The notes below the pieces were generated by a model. That model had not been told where the DNA came from and ran no database searches. It saw only the letters and a program-made list of their open reading frames with translations. A stretch of 64,000 nt of DNA. It comes from Bidens hawaiensis. Its lineage: Eukaryota; Streptophyta; Magnoliopsida; Asterales; Asteraceae. The position numbers and the translations under genes were made by a program. Below, piece after piece: positions 57,488 to 64,000 of the stretch; position 1 is the stretch's first letter; the number at the start of each line of letters is the position of its first letter. Where the stretch lies: NCBI GenBank assembly GCA_021521415.1, contig JAIQDT010004246.1, forward strand, positions 226,374-290,373, in the 5' to 3' direction.

Positions 57488-58826
57488 TTAGGCTCCTGGT
57501 ACTAAATCTATCTGAAATTCTATCTCTCGCTCCGGCGGCAACCCCGGAAGATCCTCAGGGAATACTTCTGGGTAATCGCGCACTATAGGAACATCTTTCA
57601 TTTCTTTTGTCTCAGCCGTAGCGTTGACAACATATGCCAGGTAGGCACCGCACCCTCGCCTTAACAAACCCTCGGCTTTTATCATCGAAATGACGTTAAG
57701 TCCAGAACTTTCCTTATCGCCATAAACCGTCACCCGCACTACCATCCAAGGACTTTAACCTTATTATCCTACTCTTACATACTATCTGAGCTTCATACTC
57801 AGATAACCAATCCATTCCCAAAACTACATCGAACCCTCCTAAGGTCATAACATACAAAGTAACAGGGAACTCATGTCCCTCTAACTCTATCTTACAGTCC
57901 TTAACCATTTTCATTATTTTAACCGAAGTGTCGCTAGCGGTTTCTACTATAAAAGTTTCATACACTCGGCAACATTTCATTTTAGCTAATTTACTAAATG
58001 GTGTAGCTACGAAACTTTTGTTTGCACCCGAATCAAATAATACTGAAGCGGATATACCGTTTACTAGAAACGTACCTATGACAACATCTAGAACCTGCTT
58101 GGCTTGTTCTTGAGTCAGCATGTAGGCTCTAGTCTTTGGCCTTGCTGGTTCAGCATCCTTCTTTCCCCTTCCTCCGGCACCACCATCAGTGCATTCCTTA
58201 GCAAAATGTCCCGGCTTACCGCACCTGTAACATGCGGGTTTTGTAGTACAATCGGGAGCATAATGCCCCACCTTTCCAAACTTATAACAGGCATTCGATC
58301 CCAGCCTACATTCCCCACAATGAGCCTTACCACACTTATAACAAACATCCGATCCTTTACCCCACTTACACTCACCCCCATGCATCTTGCCACACGTCTT
58401 GCACGACCTCTTCTCCCACGCTTTCTGCTTCTTATCCTTAGAGTTCCACAACTGAGTATCGGGTCGTTTAACAGGAGTAACCCACTTCTTATCCTTCTTC
58501 TCTTCTTCCACCACAACATCATTCGCAACCAGGTCTGCATAAACCATCTCTGCGAGTTCGACAGCAGAGTCGAAGGTAGCAGGTTTACTCGTCCTGACTA
58601 GCGTTCGAACTTTCTGTGGCAATCCTCTCACATAGCACTTGATTCTTTTTGCCTCAGTGTTGACCATATCGGGTACCAACCTAGACATTCGATTGAACTC
58701 GGTGGTATACTTACGATGTGTCATCGTTCCAGCTTTCAAGTTCAGGAACTTCATCCCCGCCTTCTCAACCTCGGCGTCAGCACAGAATTTCTTCATAACC
58801 AATTCTTTCAGATCCTCCCACTTCAT
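57488..58826 (-). pseudogene. Element C gag C-terminus, four zinc knuckles and protease
   Basis: From 58826: second half of the capsid domain (WEDLKELVMKKFCADAE, RYTTEFNRM-like, CYVRGLPQKV), then a row of four knuckle-like repeats: CKTCGKMHGGEC, CYKCGKAHCGEC, CYKFGKVGHYAPDC (Phe for the second Cys) and CYRCGKPGHFAKEC. Most gypsy gags have one or two. Protease follows (VLFDSGANKSFV, MDWLSEYEAQIV). A frame change near 57730 leads into 57745-57488 ([15 protein letters not shown]), the linker to RT. Confidence 0.85.
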
Positions 58827-59407
58827 AGCCTTGATTTCCTCTTGACTCTTCCTCTACTCAATCGATTCCCACCAATACATTGCCTCATCTTCAAACGATT
58901 GGGTGGCATAACCGACAGCTTGATCGGGCGGCACTCGCTAATGCGGATAATTTTATCCATGGCGGTTATCCACTGAAGAGTAGCGATTGCATCACCCAAA
59001 CCTGTCAGCTTTGGCGGGTCACATCCTTTGAAGGACTTATAATTGCACCCGCCTCGGCCTCTTTTCCTTTCACCAGCTTTCACAGAATTAACCCTACTCG
59101 AGGCCTCCCTCTCTTCTTCCTCCTCCATCCTGCCATCACCACCTGCCCCTCCAGCAGTTCTTTCACGGCTTCTAGCAAACCCTCCCGGAGTAATATTCTT
59201 CACAGCAGTGGCTACAGCTTGAACAATAGCTGCCTGAATTGCGGGATCCAGTTGAACCCCTTCGCTGTTGACCGGACCTCCTCCAACAGCACTCCCTTCA
59301 TCTCCGGTATTGGAAGTTGTCTCAACCGAAGGTTGCTGGGCACGACGAGGCCTGCCACGTCGTCCAGTGCGACCTCCCGCTCCCGCATTTCCTCCCGTTC
59401 CGGCCAT
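58823..59407 (-). pseudogene. Element C gag, N-terminal half
   Basis: The ATG at 59407 opens a Gly/Arg-rich start (MAGTGGNAGAGGRTGRRGR), then a helical stretch (IQAAIVQAVATAVKNI), then the first part of the capsid domain (YKSFKGCDPPKLTGLGDAI, WITAMDKIIRISE). After about 58935 the frame is lost; the continuing capsid sequence lies in another frame and meets a stop before 58826. Confidence 0.8.
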
Positions 59408-59804
59408 TGTATTCTAAAAAGGAAAACACAAACATCATCACTCAAGGAACTATTTAGTACAAGGATAGTAAGGCTAACAGGTAATAACAGCGGTCAGCTG
59501 TGATTAGCTGATCACGTTACTTTCCGTGTCCTATACACTTCCCTTTATGAGTCTATTTGTGCTGGTTCTACATTAAACAGTTAGTCAATCAAGACAACTA
59601 ATTAATCCTATCCCTATGGTTCACATATCCTTTCTTTATCATTTAACATTTAGTCATACGTCTTACCTTTAGTGAGCTTGCTTGAACGACACATGGCATT
59701 CTTGAACTGGCATCTTCTTTCCTTTCTTACTTAAATCCCATTCTCTGTTCGAGTCTAAGCATGTACGATGCTTAAATCTCTCGAACTTTGCTCAGATACC
59801 AACT
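59408..59804 (-). other. Element C leader and primer-binding site
   Basis: This untranslated part lies between 5' LTR and gag. At 59790-59803 the - strand reads AGTTGGTATCTGAGC, one base off the initiator tRNA-Met site. No coding region. Confidence 0.75.
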
Positions 59805-60247
59805 TGTAAGGCCCCGTTACCGGTGCCTCACATTTGGACGTTGGATTTACTCATAAACACGGTTCTAAATATCATAGTTAATTAAAACTTTACGCGGAAT
59901 ATAAAAATTTCAATAACATAATAATAAACCATAACTTGTCTTAAAACATTCTTGTCTTTCAAATTTAAACAATAAGTATAAAACATCATCAGTCTTCAGA
60001 TGCCAGACTCTTATTCTTCTGCCATGTGTCCCCGCTCAAGCCAGCAGTCTCATTCTACTCACCTGCGTGCATACTAAAAGTCAGCTACGCTGAGTGAGTT
60101 CTAGTTAATCATATATCATATAATACATACTCTTACCTTCAATCATGCATCCGAAGATACATAATGATTACTTTACTAACTTACTTTCATTACATAATTT
60201 CATACATACGTTTATACTTATTACTTTCATACTATATAATTACTGTT

Positions 60248-60687
60248 CATTCTATCTCAGATATTATTAGGGTCTGATCCCTCTTTCCTTTGTCTATATC
60301 AGATATTAACAGAGTCTGATCCCTTTCTTGTCTATCTCAGATATTATTAGGGTCTGATCCCTCTTTCCTTTGTCTATCTGAGATATTATTAGGGTCTGAT
60401 CCCTTTCTTGTTTATATCACATATTATTAGGGTCTGGTCCCTCTTTCCTTTGTCTATCTCAGATATTATTAGGGTCTGATCCCTCTTTCCTTTGTCTATC
60501 TCAGATATTATTAGGGTCTGATCCCTTTCTTGTCTATCTCAGATATTATTAGGGTCTGATCCCTTTCTTGTCTATCTCAGATATTATTAGGGTCTGATCC
60601 CTTTTTACTTCTCTATCTCAGATATTATTAAGGTCTGATCCCTTTCTTCTCTATCTCAGATATTATTAGGCTCTGATCCCTTACTTC
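60248..60687. repeat. Minisatellite in the C 5' LTR
   Basis: About eleven units with tatctcagatattattaggg / tctgatccc, alternating long (ctctttcctttg) and short (tttcttg) spacers. Confidence 0.9.
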
Positions 60688-61142
60688 TTCATCTTCGTAC
60701 AATCTGTCTTTACATACCCGTAACATACATATATTTTCTTTAATCATTCATACATATTCATGTGTTGTACATATATATATATATATCATACACATTCATC
60801 TTTCATATACAAACCTCCCTTGTCAATACGTGCAATATCCAAAGATCGTCACGTACCGACAAGCTTTCATTCACAATCATAGCATAATATCTATCACATA
60901 AATCATACATGGCATACACTTACCATTTAAGGTAAGTGTATTAACTATCACATCGAGTATGACCACAGCCCCGAAAACATAACAAGGAAATGGGGCTAGA
61001 AATTCACCTGAATGCGGTTACGTTCACCGTTAATCGTAATCCCTTTCTTGAGCTGTGCACGGCTAACTGTATATTATTTACATGTATCAATTAACTATTA
61101 CTACCCATATCGTATTTCTATCTTTACATAACCCACCCGAAG

Positions 61143-61227
61143 GGGGTCCGGGGGCAGCGCCCCTGGCAGCGGGGTTCTAGGGGCGGCAGCCCCTAGCGGG
61201 GTCCAAGGGGCAGAGCCCCTGGCTGGG
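61143..61227. other. Row of three GC-rich hairpins in the C LTR
   Basis: GGGGCAGCGCCCC, CTAGGGGCGGCAGCCCCTAG and AGGGGCAGAGCCCCT follow each other within 85 bp. The same row, slightly decayed, is in the solo LTR at 27752-27835, and its first part is at 34205-34245. Confidence 0.75.
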
Positions 61228-62339
61228 GTTAAGCTGAGTTGGGCTTGTTTGTTAAGTTTAAGATAATGGGCTAGCTTTGCTTTAATTTAGATAAGGCTTA
61301 GCAACTTGTGTACTAGCTAGATCAGGCCCAACTGTCCATTGAAGTATCTGGGTCCAACTGGGTGCAGGCCCACACCAAACTGGGTGGCCGAGAACTCTAG
61401 ACAAAGAACCCTTTCTGACCGAGAACATGGGTTGACCGAAAACCTTGGTTGACCGAGATCATGGGTTGACCGAAAACCTTGGTTGACCGAGATCCCTCAT
61501 GGCCGAGAACCCTCAGGGCCGAGAACCCTCTGGTTTGGCCGAGAACTCTCAGTTTTGGCCGAGAACCCTCTGGGTTGATGTTTTCAGCTCATCAGCCTAT
61601 TTTCAAGTTTCTTTCCTTAGTCAAGTTAGCTGCTACATGTCCATATCAAGGGGTTTTAACAACTTTTCATCATCGTTCTCAACCGTTTAACGCCCTATAT
61701 CATCCCATTATCAAGATTTACTCGTTTATAGCATAAAGCTTGGACCTTTATCATAAAAAAACGTTCTTTATGCTAGACCTAGGGTTCCCTTCATGAACCG
61801 TATCTAGCCATGAGTATATTGTGTCCATTTTTAATCATCAAGTTTGTATTTTTATGAAACATCTAGACCCGATCTAATCTATGTTCAAGTTTCAAGGCTA
61901 TTCGTAAACAAAAATGTAATCTTTAAACGTAAAGAACATACCTTTTTGATGTTTCTATGTTACAGCTAGCTCGATATACTATCTTGGACTTGTTATCTTG
62001 CTTGTATGATTGAAGATCCTAAGTTATGATGCTTGATTGTGGATTTGGATGGTAGCCGGCGGCTAGGGTGGGAAGGTTTGGCTTAAGTGTGTGTTTTAAG
62101 GTGTAAAATGGATAAGGTGGATGGAAATGGAAAGATTTAGGGTTTAAGGGGTATTTATACTCCCTGAAGCCCATGGACCTAAGGCCCATCTTTCCCTTTT
62201 AGTCCATGATTAATTATCTTTAGTTAACCTCCTATCTTTCCCTTTTTACCTTTTTACTATTTATCTATTTACTCAAGTAACTTTCCATTATAAGAAATAA
62301 TATGTAAAATATTATTATTTGAAAATTCGGAATGTTACA

Positions 62340-62483
62340 CAGAAACAGCTGAGGCAATAGCTTCTCAGCGACAGTTGTGCCGCTAGCTCCGGATATCGTT
62401 GAAGATGAGGAGGAACCTTTCGAGGTTGAGGAAGAAGAGGAAGAAGAGGTGTCTGATGTTTCTTCTGCTGAGAGTTCAAACTA
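62340..62483 (+). pseudogene. Element D, extra ORF before gag, second half
   Basis: It resumes the coiled-coil ORF after the C insertion (ETAEAIASQRQL), meets a stop, and in another frame ends with an acidic tail (EDEEEPFEVEEEEEEE, then SDVSSAESSN) at 62483. The acidic tail parallels the acidic stretch of the extra ORF of element A. Confidence 0.55.
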
Positions 62484-62730
62484 ATGTCTTTTCATTTTGT
62501 TTCTTTCATTTTATGAACTAATATGAGCGTGTTGGGCTCATACAACTTATGAATTTGGAACCTTTTGGATAATTAACTTTAAATATTTTGTGATCAGAAT
62601 TACAACTTATTTATTTAGGATGATTGTCGTTCAAAATTTGTGATGTTGTTCTGGTTTGCTCATTTACTAAATGTATGCTTAAATCTTGGATATTTTTCTC
62701 ATTTTGGTATATTGTGGATGAAGGGATATC

Positions 62731-64000
62731 ATGGCGGGAAGAGCTGATCGCGGTGGCATTCACATGACACAGGCACAACTCACTGCATTGATTAACGATC
62801 GGGTGAATGAAGCCCTGGCGGCTTATCAGGCTGCTCATCCTGGAGGTGAATATTTACGTTGCAGATCTAGCTAGTCCTCTTAGAAAACTTTATTTATGCG
62901 TTGTGTAACCAAATCTAACCATTCTCTTTCTAATTCAGGTGAACAACCGGTTAATCCACCGGTGTGTACCTTCAAAAATTTTATGGACTGTAAGCCTCAC
63001 ATGTTCAATGGAGCTACTGGTGCTGTAAGCCTCCTCCATTGGTTTGAAAAGCTCGAGTTGGCTTTCTCCATGTGTAAATGTCCTCAAGAAAATTGGGTCA
63101 AATTCGCCTGTGGCACACTGGAAGATGCGGCTTTAACGTGGTGGAACTCCCAGACTCAGATGTTAGGCTTGGAAGTGGCAAATGATACTCCTTGGAATGA
63201 CTTTAAGGAGTTGGTGCGAGAAGAATATTGTCCCGGGGATGAAATTCATAAACTAGAAACCGAATACTGGAACCTTAAAACGGTGGGATCGGATATCAAG
63301 ACTTATACTAGTCGCTCTCACGAGTTCGCGACTTTGTGCCCGAACATGGCGACTCCTACATACAAACGAGTGGAAAGGTACATCCATGGTCTGCCCCACA
63401 AATTCAAGGAATGGTAACTTCATCAAACCCCAGAACAATTCAGCAGGCCATTCGACTAGCACACAAACTTACTGAGCAGGCCGTGCAACAAGGAACACTA
63501 CCCAAGAAAGGTGCACATGCTTTTACCACTGTGGATAACAAACGCAAGTGGGATAACACTCAAAACAAAAATTACAACACCCACCAGTCTCAGCAACAAA
63601 AACCAAGAAAGTTTGACAATCATCACTCATTCAACCAACTACCCACAGAGAACCAGTGTTCGTATCGTGGAAACCTACCGAAGTGCAACAAATGTAATCT
63701 CCATCATCATGGAACTTGTAGAAAACAGCGTCAGCGTTGTGGCAAGTTGGGGCATGTGGCGAAGGACTACAGGTCTCAACTGCAGGGCAAACAACCAGAG
63801 CAACCATCACAGAGGGGAACAGCAAAGGGGTGTTTCAAGTGTGGCAGGGAAGGTAATATTAGGAAAGATTGCCCTCAACTCAACCAAGGCAACGGTAACA
63901 ACAGTGGAGGCAACAGTAGTGGGAATAACGGAAATGGTGGTAGTGCTAAAGGAAGGTCCTATGTAATTGGGTCAGGTGAGGTTTATAACGATTCAAATGT
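62731..64000 (+). pseudogene. Element D gag (capsid plus zinc knuckles), runs off the window
   Basis: The ATG at 62731 (MAGRADRGGIHMTQAQL) leads to an exon-like end at 62845. A 93-nt GT-AG segment (62846-62938) containing stops separates it from the capsid-like part (FKNFMDCKPHMFNGATGAV, then WFEKLELAF, TWWNSQTQML, RYIHGLPHKF), the retrotrans_gag domain. Taking the segment out keeps the frame, so it is either an intron or an insertion mimicking one. At about 63415 a one-base change breaks the frame; the alternative frame from 63411 stays open to the end and holds two decayed zinc knuckles (CGKLGHVAKDY lacks its last Cys; CFKCGREGNIRKDC has Asn for His). Protease would follow outside the window. 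Confidence 0.75.

Larger units (their letters stand above)
59805..62339 (-). mobile_element. 5' LTR of element C
   Basis: From TGTAAGGCCCCG to GGAATGTTACA, 2535 bp, the complete LTR of this family. It contains the tctgatccc minisatellite (60248-60687), three GC-rich hairpins (61143-61227), gttgaccgagaacc-type repeats (61430-61570) and a TATA box (62159-62152, - strand). The right flank cagaa resumes element D. Confidence 0.88.

Overview
This window is a TE-saturated stretch of a flowering-plant nuclear genome. I see no intact host gene, no tRNA or rRNA gene and no CRISPR. The evidence for a plant is several Ty3/gypsy elements with chromodomain-type integrase tails and initiator-tRNA-Met primer sites, hAT, Mutator and Tourist miniature elements, GT-AG introns, and AT-rich spacers full of microsatellites. 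LTR style (TGT(A/C)ACACC ends, GC-rich hairpins, long LTRs of 1.8-2.5 kb) suggests Asteraceae to me; that is an impression, not a proof.

Left part (1-25.7 kb). 1-3.0 kb holds the end of a Tat-like gypsy element: an antisense, intron-containing accessory gene with its own TATA box, followed by an LTR-like block in + orientation. 3-17.6 kb is AT-rich DNA carrying DNA transposons whose ends I could define: a foldback element (5.06-6.33 kb), hAT-type MITEs with 8-bp target duplications (7.01-7.71 kb; 7.78-8.55 kb with a second one nested inside; 14.31-14.57 kb), a Tourist-like MITE, an inverted-repeat element (9.48-10.56 kb), and two Mutator-like foldbacks with 9-bp duplications. One of these (15.29-16.39 kb) carries a captured piece of an SGNH/PC-esterase-type host gene. 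17.57-21.80 kb is a 5'-truncated, mutated gypsy element (F) with its 3' LTR. 21.8-25.7 kb has no gene but holds a fragment of an ACT-domain (ACR-type) gene and two Tourist-like MITEs.

Right part (25.7-64 kb). This is a nest of LTR retrotransposons. A C-family solo LTR (26.49-29.01 kb, perfect TSD taggt) sits in an older LTR-like sequence (E). Element D (+ strand) starts at 29.82 kb and runs off the right end. D is split by element C (32.91-62.34 kb, - strand). The 3' LTR of C is split by element A (34.31-54.38 kb, - strand). A is split by element B (40.55-52.09 kb, - strand), which has a perfect TSD cttca. B is youngest: its LTRs have the same length (2288 bp) and differ at about seven bases by eye, and its coding region has only one apparent frameshift and one stop. 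A and C are heavily mutated. A roughly 2.2-kb deletion with 4-bp microhomology removed the outer junction of A in C.

How the parts work: B, A, C, D and F carry the usual gag - protease - reverse transcriptase - RNase H - integrase order, with chromodomain-type tails where the end is visible. A and D also have an extra ORF between the 5' LTR and gag. Most interesting structures: a partial triplication at the 3' LTR of B, an array of covarying hairpins in the transcribed part of the B LTR, a U3 module shared between the B LTR and the unrelated-looking LTR at 1.6-1.9 kb, G-box arrays upstream of the TATA box in A, and the Pack-MULE.
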